From: Chitinophaga sp. Cy-1792
GTDB taxonomy: Bacteria > Bacteroidota > Bacteroidia > Chitinophagales > Chitinophagaceae
Length of the DNA: 64,000 nucleotides
Reading direction: 5' to 3'
Assembly (NCBI RefSeq): GCF_011752935.1
Contig: NZ_VWWO01000001.1
Coordinates: 744,001-808,000, forward strand
In this document: positions 26,469-35,161 of the stretch, in pieces
Position numbering within the stretch: the stretch's first letter is position 1
Layout: every line of letters begins with the position of its first letter
Notes under the pieces: generated by a model
What the model was told of the DNA's origin: nothing
The model's input: the letters and a program-made list of their open reading frames with translations, nothing else
Database searches by the model: none
Program-made: the position numbers and the translations under genes

Positions 26469-28415
26469 TTAATTCTTCAATGCGTTTTCCAGGTTGGTAA
26501 TAATGCCAACAGCTTTTTCGTAGGTGCCTTGCATGCGGGTATTATCTTGTCCTGGTGCGTATAAGGCTACTTCACAATTATCGATCAGTGCAAAAAGATC
26601 GCTGGTATTGCTACCGTTGATACTTCTTGCTGCCAGTTTATCCTGCACCAGCTGCTTGCTGAGATCTGCAAACGGAATCTTCAGTTTATGGCTAAGATAG
26701 CCCCATACAGCACGGGAAGTCTCTTCGTAAAAGGCTTTGTCTTTTCCTTCCTTGAGATAACGGGCTGCCAGCTCCAGTCTTTTCAGCGCTACTTTATTGG
26801 CGTAACGATGCTTCAGGAGGGCCGCATTGGTGGTATTATAATCCTTGCGGCGCTTGAGATAAGCCACGCCAAGGAATATCAATACCGGAATTAATAACAG
26901 TATATAGAACCAGATACTGGTAATAAACCAGGTATGTTGTTTTATCCAGGGCAGTATTTCTGTTTGAATGCCTACCAGCTCATTTCTGTTCAGGCCATAA
27001 TCCTGTTTATCAGCTTTGGCTTTTTTACCCTGGGAGATGTTAATTGTGAAAGGTGCCGACTTAACGGTTTTATATTCATTAGCTGCCGGGTCGAAATAGG
27101 AGAATTCTACCGGCGGAATGATATGTTGTCCCGCTTCTGTAGGCATCAGTACGAATTCGAACGTACGGCTACCCGTCAACGGGTTGCTGTTTTTCTCGAT
27201 ATTATCGGTCACTTTAGGATCGTATTTCTCGAATCCTGAAGGGATATCTATTTTAGGTGTATTCAGCAGGTTGACGTTGCCCTGGCCACTGATCGTTACT
27301 TTCAGTGTTAATGCATCGTCGGTGCTGAGCTGTGTTTTATCGGTTGCCGCTTGCATGGTGAATTTACCGACAGCGCCATTGAAGCTCGCCGGGCGGCCAT
27401 CTGCAGGCAGCGGTTTCACATTGATCTGTACCGGATTACATTTGGTTTTGTAGGGGACGTCTACTGTTTCCACATCCGGGCGATTGAAGAAATCGTCAAA
27501 GAACGGATCTTTAAATGACGGGTCATTGAAGAAGTCTTCGAACGGATCTTTTGCTTTGGGGCGCTTGTTAGGCACCAGTTTCACCAGCCTTACCGTGTTG
27601 TCTACCTCTACAGGGTCGAGTTCCAGGGTGCCGGATTGCAGTGGGAACAATAATGTTTTGCGAATGGTGAATACTTTATAGGGAACACCATTCACCGTTT
27701 CTTCCGTTGCCTGTGGCGGGTTCGGAAGTTCAATATCTTTAGCGGAAAATCCTTTGAAGGCAGGAACTTTTGTTACGCTGGAACTTGTTGGCAGGCGTGT
27801 ATAGAGTTTATACGTTGCCGTTAGCTGGTCTCCTTCGTAGAGATTGGTTTTATCCACATCTACTTTTACGAAGATGTTCTTGCGTAATTTTTCATTGACA
27901 TCCTCTCCTTTCTTCAATACGGGGTCCATGGCTTCATCGCCGCGGCCTCTCTGGGCGTAGCCGCCCAGGTTTTGTTGCTGCTGCTGTTGTTGTTGCTGCT
28001 GGAGCTGTTGCTGTTGCATCTGCCCTGCAGTAGACGTACCTTTTTTAACCTCTATTAATACAGGATTGGATTTTACCAGGTTACCATTTACTCTTGCTAC
28101 CGCCCCGGGGATAGTAAAACTTCCCACATGTTTGGCCTGCAAAACATAAATGAATGCAAAATAATCGGAGCGGCGTCCGTTCATAATTGACTGTCCCTGC
28201 ATCTGGCTGGGACCTTGCAGAATGTCGAAATCCTTGAAGTTAGGAGCTTGTAAACTGGTGACGTTCACTCCGTTTTCCAGCATAAACTGAATCTGGAATG
28301 GCTCGTCCAGCCCAACTGTATTCTGGCTCACAGTGGTCGTAAAACGGAAATCCTGCGCGAATGCGCAGTTTACCAATCCTACTAAAAACAATAAGGAGAA
28401 TAAACATTTTCTCAT
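26469..28415 (-). CDS. batD: BatD-like protein, BAT operon
   Basis: Large envelope protein of 648 residues. A signal peptide, MRKCLFSLLFLVGLVNCAFA, precedes several immunoglobulin-like domains, with one transmembrane helix near residue 500 (WFYILLLIPVLIFLGVAYL) and a cytoplasmic helical tail. The family is BatD (oxygen tolerance). A glutamine-rich stretch of about 17 residues near 135 is unusual. The ATG at 28433 would add six residues before the signal peptide, so 28415 is preferred. It is co-transcribed with batE. The exact role is not known; Bat proteins may form an envelope complex. Confidence 0.85.
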   Translation of the reverse strand: MRKCLFSLLFLVGLVNCAFAQDFRFTTTVSQNTVGLDEPFQIQFMLENGVNVTSLQAPNFKDFDILQGPSQMQGQSIMNGRRSDYFAFIYVLQAKHVGSFTIPGAVARVNGNLVKSNPVLIEVKKGTSTAGQMQQQQLQQQQQQQQQQNLGGYAQRGRGDEAMDPVLKKGEDVNEKLRKNIFVKVDVDKTNLYEGDQLTATYKLYTRLPTSSSVTKVPAFKGFSAKDIELPNPPQATEETVNGVPYKVFTIRKTLLFPLQSGTLELDPVEVDNTVRLVKLVPNKRPKAKDPFEDFFNDPSFKDPFFDDFFNRPDVETVDVPYKTKCNPVQINVKPLPADGRPASFNGAVGKFTMQAATDKTQLSTDDALTLKVTISGQGNVNLLNTPKIDIPSGFEKYDPKVTDNIEKNSNPLTGSRTFEFVLMPTEAGQHIIPPVEFSYFDPAANEYKTVKSAPFTINISQGKKAKADKQDYGLNRNELVGIQTEILPWIKQHTWFITSIWFYILLLIPVLIFLGVAYLKRRKDYNTTNAALLKHRYANKVALKRLELAARYLKEGKDKAFYEETSRAVWGYLSHKLKIPFADLSKQLVQDKLAARSINGSNTSDLFALIDNCEVALYAPGQDNTRMQGTYEKAVGIITNLENALKN

Positions 28416-28518
28416 ATCAGACCTGACCATCATATTATGTCAACAAATTTAACCAAACCCGCCATGGATGCGGTACGGACGCCGTTAAAAGTTAGTTAAA
28501 AAATTATGATATATGATG

Positions 28519-29220
28519 TTAAATATCTCCTAAAACGGGACGTAGTACGATATCCTCTACTACTGTCTGTTTGGCGAGCGTGTAGGCGGTCCACACGATG
28601 GTGGCAATATCTTCCGGAGGCATCATTCTGTCTGGTGGCGCCTCAAAGCCATCCCAGGAGGCGGTGAGGGTAGCACCCGGACTGATACTGGTTACCCTGA
28701 CCCCATAAGGTTTCATTTCTTCCCGCAGGTTGCGGCTGAAACCCAGCAAAGCATGCTTGGTAATACTGTAAGATCCGCCATTGGCGTAGGCTTTATGGCT
28801 GGCAACAGAGCACAGATTAAAAATATGTCCGTTGCGTTTAGTCATCATGTCAGGTAATAATGCCCTGGTGAGATGATACGCACTGTATACATTTACTGCC
28901 ATTAATTGCTCCAGCAAGCCGTCAGCCTCTTCAAAAAGGGCACCTGGCGTGAATATGCCGGCATTATTGACCAATATATCTATGGTAGAAAATTGTGATC
29001 TGACTTTTTCGGCAAATGCCAGCACCTCTGCTTTATTGCCCATATCTACCTGTTCCGCCAGTACGGTAACAGCCGGATTCTGCTGACTGATGCTGCTCCG
29101 GGCAGCTTGAAGCGCTGCTTCATGCCGGGCACAGATAGCCACATTAAATCCTTCTTTTGCCAGCCTTTCTGCAATGGCCTTCCCTATTCCTTTACTTGCG
29201 CCGGTGATAACTGCATTCAT
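28519..29220 (-). CDS. Short-chain dehydrogenase/reductase
   Basis: Classical SDR of 233 residues. TGASKGIGKAIA (7-18) binds the cofactor, NNAG is at about 88-91, and the catalytic Ser and YxxxK are in SVASHKAYANGGSYSITKHA. The substrate cannot be told. It is similar in layout to sepiapterin reductase/FabG-like enzymes. The gene stands alone, divergent from the HAD phosphatase gene. Confidence 0.9.
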   Translation of the reverse strand: MNAVITGASKGIGKAIAERLAKEGFNVAICARHEAALQAARSSISQQNPAVTVLAEQVDMGNKAEVLAFAEKVRSQFSTIDILVNNAGIFTPGALFEEADGLLEQLMAVNVYSAYHLTRALLPDMMTKRNGHIFNLCSVASHKAYANGGSYSITKHALLGFSRNLREEMKPYGVRVTSISPGATLTASWDGFEAPPDRMMPPEDIATIVWTAYTLAKQTVVEDIVLRPVLGDI

Positions 29221-29259
29221 AGTCTTTATTCGTTAAAGACAGTAAAATACTGAATTTCG

Positions 29260-29267
29260 TAACTTTG
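29260..29267 (+). promoter_or_regulatory. -7 element TAACTTTG of the HAD gene
   Basis: TAACTTTG fits TAnnTTTG and lies 6 bases before the ATG at 29274, so the mRNA leader would be only a few bases. This argues against the in-frame TTG at 29265, which lies inside the element. Confidence 0.55.
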
Positions 29268-29273
29268 CGCATC

Positions 29274-29969
29274 ATGAGATACAAACATCTTTTCTTTGAC
29301 CTGGATCATACGCTCTGGGATTTTGAGACAAATGAACAGGAAACCTTGCTGGAGTTGTACGATGAACATGGATTACAACAAAAGGGAGTGCCAACATTTC
29401 AGGAATTTTCGAAATCATATGTAGGTCACAACGAACGCCTCTGGGATAGATTCAGAAAAGGATATATCACCCGCAACGATCTTCGCTTCAAACGTTTCAG
29501 ACTTACCCTCCTCGACTTTAAAATCGGCGACGAAAAGCTGAATGAAGCCATTGCCAACCAGTTTCTGGATATTCTGCCAACTAAAAACAGGCTGTTTCCG
29601 CATGCGATCGAAACACTGGACTACCTGGCTGCCAAAAACTACCCTATGCATATGATTACCAATGGGTTCGAGTCTACGCAGTTGCTGAAAATGAAGAATT
29701 CAGGGATAGATAAATATTTTACACATATTATCACCTCTGAGCTGGCCGGTAGCCTCAAACCTTACCGTGAAATTTTCGATTATGCGATGGCAAAAGCGGA
29801 TACTTCCGCTGCGGATAGTATTATGATCGGAGACGCGATGGAACTGGATATCAAGGGAGCACACGGTGTTGGGATGGATCAGATCTATTTCAATCCGGCG
29901 AAGCCACCGGTTGAATTTACCCCTACATATACCATTAATAGTCTGAAAGAGATCCAGGGTATTTTATAA
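29274..29969 (+). CDS. YjjG-family HAD nucleotidase
   Basis: HAD-superfamily hydrolase of 231 residues. Motif I is FFDLDHTLWDFE, motif II lies in MITNGFE, motif III has the Lys in GSLKPYREIF, and motif IV is IGDAMELDIKGA. This matches the YjjG subgroup (noncanonical pyrimidine nucleotidase, TIGR02254), which dephosphorylates nucleoside monophosphates. The ATG at 29274 is used because the TTG at 29265 falls in the promoter. Confidence 0.88.
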   Translation: MRYKHLFFDLDHTLWDFETNEQETLLELYDEHGLQQKGVPTFQEFSKSYVGHNERLWDRFRKGYITRNDLRFKRFRLTLLDFKIGDEKLNEAIANQFLDILPTKNRLFPHAIETLDYLAAKNYPMHMITNGFESTQLLKMKNSGIDKYFTHIITSELAGSLKPYREIFDYAMAKADTSAADSIMIGDAMELDIKGAHGVGMDQIYFNPAKPPVEFTPTYTINSLKEIQGIL

Positions 29970-30024
29970 ATATTGCTGGTTGGGCAGATGATCAGCATCT
30001 GCCCGCCAGGGCGGGATAAAATAA

Positions 30025-30050
30025 AAAATGCCATCCGAAGATGGCATTTT
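30025..30050. terminator. Bidirectional terminator between the HAD gene and the small secreted protein
   Basis: A perfect 11-bp stem, AAAATGCCATC with GATGGCATTTT, has the tetraloop CGAA. The A and T ends make it work in both directions between convergent genes. A second short GC hairpin (CCCGC/GCGGG) precedes it at about 30002-30015. Confidence 0.75.
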
Positions 30051-30069
30051 AAATAATATGCAGACTGAG

Positions 30070-30297
30070 TTATTTGGTCGTCTTCTTATTGGCAGCAGAA
30101 ACGCGCATTGCGGCTGTTTTGGAAGGCTGTTTGCAACAGCTTTTCTTAGCGCCTGATTGTTGGCAGGATGCCGGACAATCAGCTTTCTTTTCAGTTTTAG
30201 CGGTACTTTTAGCAGGTTGCGTTTTAGCTTTTTCCTGTGCAAATACAGTTCCTGCAACAAAAAGAGTGGCAACTGCCAGTGTAGCGATTTTTTTCAT
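30070..30297 (-). CDS. Small secreted Lys- and Cys-rich protein
   Basis: A 75-residue protein with a clear signal peptide (MKKIATLAVATLFVAGTVFA), then a Lys/Ala/Thr-rich stretch and five cysteines in the patterns CPASC and CC. I know no named family; similar short proteins occur in Bacteroidota and are mostly uncharacterised. The cysteines could bind metal or form disulfides in the periplasm. It lies downstream of psd on the same strand, with a gap of 29 bases. Confidence 0.7.
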   Translation of the reverse strand: MKKIATLAVATLFVAGTVFAQEKAKTQPAKSTAKTEKKADCPASCQQSGAKKSCCKQPSKTAAMRVSAANKKTTK

Positions 30298-30326
30298 AGC
30301 TCAGTATTTTCCGGTAAGAAAATCGA

Positions 30327-30977
30327 TTAGAGTTTTGCGATAACTGTTTGCTGGCCTTTAACGATTTGTTCCAGTTGCACAGTTACCTCTGTTCCTAAAG
30401 GTAAGTAAAGATCTACACGGGAACCAAATTTAATGAAGCCCATTTCTTCGTTTTGCTTTACTTCCATACCTGGTTTCAGGTAGTTCACGATTCTGCGTGC
30501 CAGTGCACCGGCGATCTGACGTACGAGGATGGCGGTTTTACCGTTATCGATTACCACAGAATGTCTTTCATTTTCTGTAGAAGATTTAGGGTGCCATGCC
30601 ACCAGGTATTTACCAGGATGGTATTGGGAGAGCTTTACCTGACCACTGATCGGGTTCCTGTTCACATGCACGTTAGCAGGGCTCATGAATATAGATACCT
30701 GGAGTCTTTTATCTTTAAAGTATTCAGGTTCATACACTTCTTCAATTACTACTACTTTACCATCGCAGGGAGAAATTACGAGGTTATCGCCTGAGGTATT
30801 TTGTCTGGAAGGTATCCGGAAAAAGGACACGATGAACAGGAAAAATACTACAGAAACGGCCAGGAGGCTCCAGGTCAGTACCGGAGAATCGAACCAGTAG
30901 GATACTGCTCCGTTAATTACCAGCAAAACCAGGAATACGAGAGAAATGGTAGCAAATCCTTCACGATGGATCTTCAT
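30327..30977 (-). CDS. psd: Phosphatidylserine decarboxylase
   Basis: Short-form phosphatidylserine decarboxylase proenzyme of 216 residues. Two N-terminal membrane helices (about 10-50) lead to the catalytic domain with VISPCDGKVV and MSPANVHVNRNP. The self-cleavage site is the GS in IKFGSRVDLYLP near residue 186, where Ser becomes the pyruvoyl group. It converts phosphatidylserine to phosphatidylethanolamine at the inner membrane. cdsA lies just upstream on the same strand, forming a phospholipid synthesis unit. Confidence 0.95.
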   Translation of the reverse strand: MKIHREGFATISLVFLVLLVINGAVSYWFDSPVLTWSLLAVSVVFFLFIVSFFRIPSRQNTSGDNLVISPCDGKVVVIEEVYEPEYFKDKRLQVSIFMSPANVHVNRNPISGQVKLSQYHPGKYLVAWHPKSSTENERHSVVIDNGKTAILVRQIAGALARRIVNYLKPGMEVKQNEEMGFIKFGSRVDLYLPLGTEVTVQLEQIVKGQQTVIAKL

Positions 30978-31060
30978 TGTTTTTTTATTTGTTTGTCTGT
31001 TTATTGGTTTAATCGCAGTGCGAAGTTACTTCAATTCAAAAATTTCAGCATACGAATTTA

Positions 31061-31945
31061 TCAATGGAGCATAAATGTCTGTACATAGAGCCATGCAAAT
31101 GGTGCTGCCAGCAGCATAGAATCAAACCTGTCAAGGAATCCGCCGTGGCCGGGCATGATATTGCCGGAATCCTTTACGCCTGCCATTCTTTTGAGCTTAG
31201 ACTCGATGAGGTCGCCAATGGTGCCAAATACAGCGGCGATACCGGCCAGTGCCATCCAGTGTTGTAATGCCAGATAGTCAGCACCCCAGAAATGACCATA
31301 GATGCCGGCAGCGGCTACCGCCAGGATCATCCCGCCCAATGTACCTTCAATGGTCTTTTTGGGCGAAATTGCTGGTGCAAATGGCGTACGGCCTATCAGA
31401 GAGCCGGTGATATAAGCCATGGTGTCGTTAATCCATATGAAGATGATCAACAGCAATGGTATTAACCAGCCTGGCGCTGTACCCACCTGATCCGCTGTAT
31501 AGTGGATGTTTTCGGCATTCAGACGGATATTTACCAGCAAACTGAATGGTATGGTCACATACAGCAGGCCCATCGCTGAATAACCGATGTTTTTCAGGGA
31601 GAAGTCCTTGCTAAAAAGTATTTCTCCCAATGGCAGTACCATCAGGAAAAGGATAGCGACCCACCAGCCCAGAAAGCCGGTAGAAATGCCGCTGAACATG
31701 AAATAATTATTGGTAAAAGCTGTAATTACAGCACAGCTCGCTATTGTGATCCCATAATGGTGCAGGGAACTTTTTTGTTTATAGTCAGGGTCAATTTCAC
31801 CGATGAGCTTGAAATATTCCTGCAGGGCAAAGACATTTACCAGGAAAAAAAGCAGGAAAAAGGTAAACGGGCTCCATAGGATACCTCCCAGCATTACTGC
31901 CACAAAAACCAGTGCTGATGCAGTGCGGGTAAAAAATGTCTTCAT
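31061..31945 (-). CDS. cdsA: Phosphatidate cytidylyltransferase
   Basis: Polytopic membrane enzyme of 294 residues with about eight hydrophobic segments. The C-terminal signature is intact: ESKLKRMAGVKDSGNIMPGH, followed by GGFLDRFDS. It makes CDP-diacylglycerol from phosphatidic acid and CTP, the precursor used by phosphatidylserine synthase. It precedes psd by 83 bases. Confidence 0.95.
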   Translation of the reverse strand: MKTFFTRTASALVFVAVMLGGILWSPFTFFLLFFLVNVFALQEYFKLIGEIDPDYKQKSSLHHYGITIASCAVITAFTNNYFMFSGISTGFLGWWVAILFLMVLPLGEILFSKDFSLKNIGYSAMGLLYVTIPFSLLVNIRLNAENIHYTADQVGTAPGWLIPLLLIIFIWINDTMAYITGSLIGRTPFAPAISPKKTIEGTLGGMILAVAAAGIYGHFWGADYLALQHWMALAGIAAVFGTIGDLIESKLKRMAGVKDSGNIMPGHGGFLDRFDSMLLAAPFAWLYVQTFMLH

Positions 31946-32012
31946 TTGGTCTCAGATAAATTTAATGGCCGCAAAAATCTGCAAAAAATCGGGTAATGCC
32001 AGCCGGGTAATA

Positions 32013-32294
32013 CTATTCGTGATCTGTTTCGTCTTTTTTGTCCTCTCCTTCTTCGTCAATCTCATATGGATCGCCGGTAGGTTTGTTGTTATGGGAAGCT
32101 ACGAGTGCTTTTGCTGCTTCGGCCTGAGCCTCAGGCACATATAACTCTACCTGACCAGGGATAGTGAAGGTAAAGGAAGATGATTGTTTAGGCACAATCA
32201 CCGCTTCTATATCATTTTCTGTTAACATACCTTTTACGATTTCAGTTTCGTAAGGGCGGTCGCTGGCAAATACTTTAACCCATCCTTTTTCCAT
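32013..32294 (-). CDS. DUF2007-domain protein
   Basis: Small cytoplasmic protein of 93 residues. The DUF2007 pattern is seen in VKVFASDRPYETEIVKGMLTENDIEAVIV, with LYVPEAQAEAAKAL toward the end and an acidic tail. The domain resembles the PII-like signal transducer fold, but the function is unknown. It lies between the CPBP protease gene and cdsA on the same strand, with short gaps, so the genes may be co-transcribed. Confidence 0.82.
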   Translation of the reverse strand: MEKGWVKVFASDRPYETEIVKGMLTENDIEAVIVPKQSSSFTFTIPGQVELYVPEAQAEAAKALVASHNNKPTGDPYEIDEEGEDKKDETDHE

Positions 32295-32327
32295 AGTTGA
32301 TCATTTTAGATTGTCAAGTTACTACTT

Positions 32328-33254
32328 TTAGTTTTCTTGGTCTTCCTCATCATCTGTAACGGTTTCCACCTGAATCTGGTTCGGCGAGCGCCTGGAAAGC
32401 GCCGCGAATAATCCAACGGTAACGACTAAACTGGCAAGGCCCAGGTACCATGGCATATGGCTGTCTTTCATCGGGTCAGTGGTGGATTTTCCATGTTGGT
32501 ACAGATAAGAGTAGACTACCATAGAGCCATTGTTGACGGCATGTATCAGGATCGCTAACCAGAGATTATTTGTGAGAACGTATACGGCTCCCAAAACCAT
32601 GCCCAGCAAGGCAATCATGAGGAAATCCAGCATTTCGCCATGAACGGCACTAAAGATAATGCCGGTGAATACCACACTCAGCCAGCGTTGGCGGGTCATG
32701 TTGATCATCACCCGTTGTATAACTCCTCTGAACAATAATTCTTCTGCAATAGCGGGCACCACAGCCATGCACAATAAATTCAGCACCAGGTCATTGATTT
32801 TAGGCATGTACAGCATTGCCTTGATCAGCTCCTCATTTCTCCGTTGTATGTCAAAAGCAGAAGCAGGCAGGTTCCAGGTATGGTTCCATTCTCCCAGCAC
32901 ATTGGCAAACGGCATTACACAGAAGTATAACACGATTACCAGTAGAATTTGCATAAAAGAGTTTCTGGTCTTCAAACCCAGGTAGGTAGCGGGTTCGGGC
33001 TGCCAGAGGTAGCAGAATATTGCCGATGGTACAAAGAAGGCCGTGCAGGTATATATTGTTTGTATTAATCGCTGTGAGCCTATCAGACTGTGATCTGTAA
33101 GGACTTTCGTCTGCACCTCCAGCGCCGTATAGCCGGTAAGGTAAGGAGACAAAAGAGTTATTAACAGCAGGGATAATGCCAGGAAGCCTACGAAGAAGCC
33201 TATAATTGTAACGAACTGTAATATTGCTGGATACTGCTTTAGGTAGCCGTTCAT
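32328..33254 (-). CDS. CPBP-family intramembrane metalloprotease
   Basis: Membrane protein of 308 residues with about eight hydrophobic segments. The CPBP (CAAX protease, Abi) motifs are present: EELLFRGVIQ with the EE and R, the FSAVHGE segment, and the final NLWLAILIHAVNN. Such proteins are glutamic-type intramembrane proteases related to Rce1. Bacterial members act in signalling or bacteriocin immunity, and the substrate here is unknown. The last 20 residues are acidic. Confidence 0.87.
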   Translation of the reverse strand: MNGYLKQYPAILQFVTIIGFFVGFLALSLLLITLLSPYLTGYTALEVQTKVLTDHSLIGSQRLIQTIYTCTAFFVPSAIFCYLWQPEPATYLGLKTRNSFMQILLVIVLYFCVMPFANVLGEWNHTWNLPASAFDIQRRNEELIKAMLYMPKINDLVLNLLCMAVVPAIAEELLFRGVIQRVMINMTRQRWLSVVFTGIIFSAVHGEMLDFLMIALLGMVLGAVYVLTNNLWLAILIHAVNNGSMVVYSYLYQHGKSTTDPMKDSHMPWYLGLASLVVTVGLFAALSRRSPNQIQVETVTDDEEDQEN

Positions 33255-33402
33255 AATTAAATACTCTATTAAAATGCGTAAATTTACAGCGTGAAATTAA
33301 GCATGCGGCAACAGTAAACCCAATATCTCTGCTGCATTTGCTAAAAATATATAAGTAATTACAATAATAACTACTGCCAGATAGGCCAGGGTTCACAATT
33401 TT

Positions 33403-34473
33403 ATGGTGAAGATAGGTAATATTGAACTAGGGGAATTCCCACTTTTACTTGCGCCGATGGAAGACGTGAGTGATCCCCCATTCCGCGCGGTCTGTAAAGA
33501 TAACGGGGCGGATCTCATGTATACGGAGTTTATCTCTTCGGAGGGACTTATCCGTGATGCAATTAAAAGTCGTCAGAAACTGGACATCTTCGATTACGAA
33601 CGCCCGGTTGGTATTCAGATCTTTGGTGGCGATGAAGAACCACTGGCAATGGCCGCCCAGATCGTGGAGGCTACCAATCCCGACCTGCTGGACATCAACT
33701 TTGGATGCCCTGTAAAGAAGGTGGTTTGTAAAGGCGCCGGCGCCGGTATCCTCAAGGATATCCCTAAAATGGTAAGTCTTACCGCTGCCGTAGTGAAAGC
33801 TACCAAACTCCCTGTAACGGTGAAAACCCGCCTCGGATGGGATGATAATACCAAAAACATCGAAGAGGTAGCAGAAAGATTACAGGACGTAGGCATCAAA
33901 GCCCTCTCCATTCACGGCCGTACCCGTACCCAAATGTATAAGGGCAGCGCCGACTGGACACTCATCGGAAAAGTTAAAAATAACCCAAGAATTCATATAC
34001 CCATCTTCGGCAACGGAGATATCAGCACACCGGAACAGGCCGTGGCAGCCCGCGCCAAATACGGTGTGGACGGTATCATGATCGGTCGTGCCGCTATCGG
34101 ATATCCGTGGATTTTCCGTGAGATAAAGCATTTTATGAAAACCGGCGAACATTTGCCTCTGCCAACTGTTTTGGAAAGAGTACAGGTGTGTAAAAAACAT
34201 TTACTCCAATCTGTAGCGTGGAAAGGTGATGTCGTTGGTATCCTCGAAATGCGCCGCCACTACACTAATTATCTGAAAGGGTTACCTCACATAAAGGAAT
34301 TCAGACAACAATTAGTAACTTTAAAAACATTAGCTGAAATAGAGGAAGTCTTAGACGCAGTAGTGATTCAATATAAAGATCATATTTTTGATAGAACAAC
34401 AACTCCCCAAGTGGCCGTGAATGACTTTCTGCCGGCCGATGATAAAATGGCCGGTTGTAACGTTTATGGTTAA
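33403..34473 (+). CDS. dusB: tRNA-dihydrouridine synthase B
   Basis: Flavin-dependent tRNA dihydrouridine synthase of 356 residues. The TIM barrel starts LLLAPMEDVSDPPFRAVC and contains the catalytic Cys region in NFGCPVKKVVCKGAGAGIL, FMN-contacting segments SIHGRTRTQMYKG and FGNGDI, and GIMIGRAAIGYPWIF. A C-terminal RNA-binding helical domain follows. The size and motifs fit DusB. It is divergent from the CPBP gene and followed by an HNH protein gene. Confidence 0.93.
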   Translation: MVKIGNIELGEFPLLLAPMEDVSDPPFRAVCKDNGADLMYTEFISSEGLIRDAIKSRQKLDIFDYERPVGIQIFGGDEEPLAMAAQIVEATNPDLLDINFGCPVKKVVCKGAGAGILKDIPKMVSLTAAVVKATKLPVTVKTRLGWDDNTKNIEEVAERLQDVGIKALSIHGRTRTQMYKGSADWTLIGKVKNNPRIHIPIFGNGDISTPEQAVAARAKYGVDGIMIGRAAIGYPWIFREIKHFMKTGEHLPLPTVLERVQVCKKHLLQSVAWKGDVVGILEMRRHYTNYLKGLPHIKEFRQQLVTLKTLAEIEEVLDAVVIQYKDHIFDRTTTPQVAVNDFLPADDKMAGCNVYG

Positions 34474-34515
34474 ACGCTAACCCCGGAAATCCAATAAATA
34501 AAAAATTACTTTCAC

Positions 34516-35085
34516 ATGACCACAATTAAAAATCTGAGAAACGAAGTCTGGAAAGACTTACAGATTAAAAACAAATCTGCCCTGCGTAAAAAATACGCTG
34601 TTTCAAACATGGGCCGAGTGATCAGTTATCATGAAAGTACGGAAGATGGTAAGCTTCTCACGGGTTCCACCGTTGAAGGCTATACGGTTTTGAATGTTAA
34701 ACCCGCCGACAGCTACCAGTCACTCTACCTGCACAGAGAAGTTGCAAAGCTTTTTGTGAAAAGACCCGGCCGTGCACATAGGTATGTGATCCACCTCGAT
34801 TACGACAAGAAAAACAACAAAGCAGGTAACCTGAAATGGGCCACCAAAGAAGAAATGGAAGCCCACCAGCAGAACAGCCCTGCCAAAAAAGCTTATAAAG
34901 AAAAACAACGTAACAGACTGAAAGGCCTGAAACTGAATGTTACCAAAGTGAAGAATATCAAACGCCTGCTCAACAAGCCCGGTAAGAAAACCATGAAACA
35001 GATAGCAGAACAGTTTGATATCAGCGAAATGCAGTTATATCGCATCAAAAGCGGTGAAAACTGGTCGCACGTAACACTGGATTAA
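34516..35085 (+). CDS. NUMOD4/HNH-type DNA-binding protein
   Basis: Basic protein of 189 residues. It starts with a NUMOD4-like segment (EVWKDLQ ... YAVSNMGRVISY), then an HNH-like core with LHREVAKLF, YVIHLDYDKKNNKAGNLKWAT, and a C-terminal helix-turn-helix (about 150-180, MKQIAEQFDISEMQLYRIKSG). This is the layout of phage and intron HNH homing nucleases. The catalytic HNH residues are changed (VIHLDYDKKNN instead of VHHIDGNKxNN), so it may be a domesticated DNA-binding protein. No intron or phage genes surround it. Confidence 0.75.
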   Translation: MTTIKNLRNEVWKDLQIKNKSALRKKYAVSNMGRVISYHESTEDGKLLTGSTVEGYTVLNVKPADSYQSLYLHREVAKLFVKRPGRAHRYVIHLDYDKKNNKAGNLKWATKEEMEAHQQNSPAKKAYKEKQRNRLKGLKLNVTKVKNIKRLLNKPGKKTMKQIAEQFDISEMQLYRIKSGENWSHVTLD

Positions 35086-35124
35086 CGCCTGGTTTGCCAG
35101 GAATGATCTATATGATGTTGTCTG

Positions 35125-35156
35125 ACAAAGGCCATACCACTGTGTGTGGCCTTTGT
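35125..35156. terminator. Bidirectional terminator between the HNH gene and the helicase gene
   Basis: A 10-bp stem, ACAAAGGCCA with TGGCCTTTGT, holds further pairs inside. It lies between two convergent genes, 40 bases after the HNH stop and 6 before the helicase stop. Confidence 0.65.
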
Positions 35157-35161
35157 TACCT

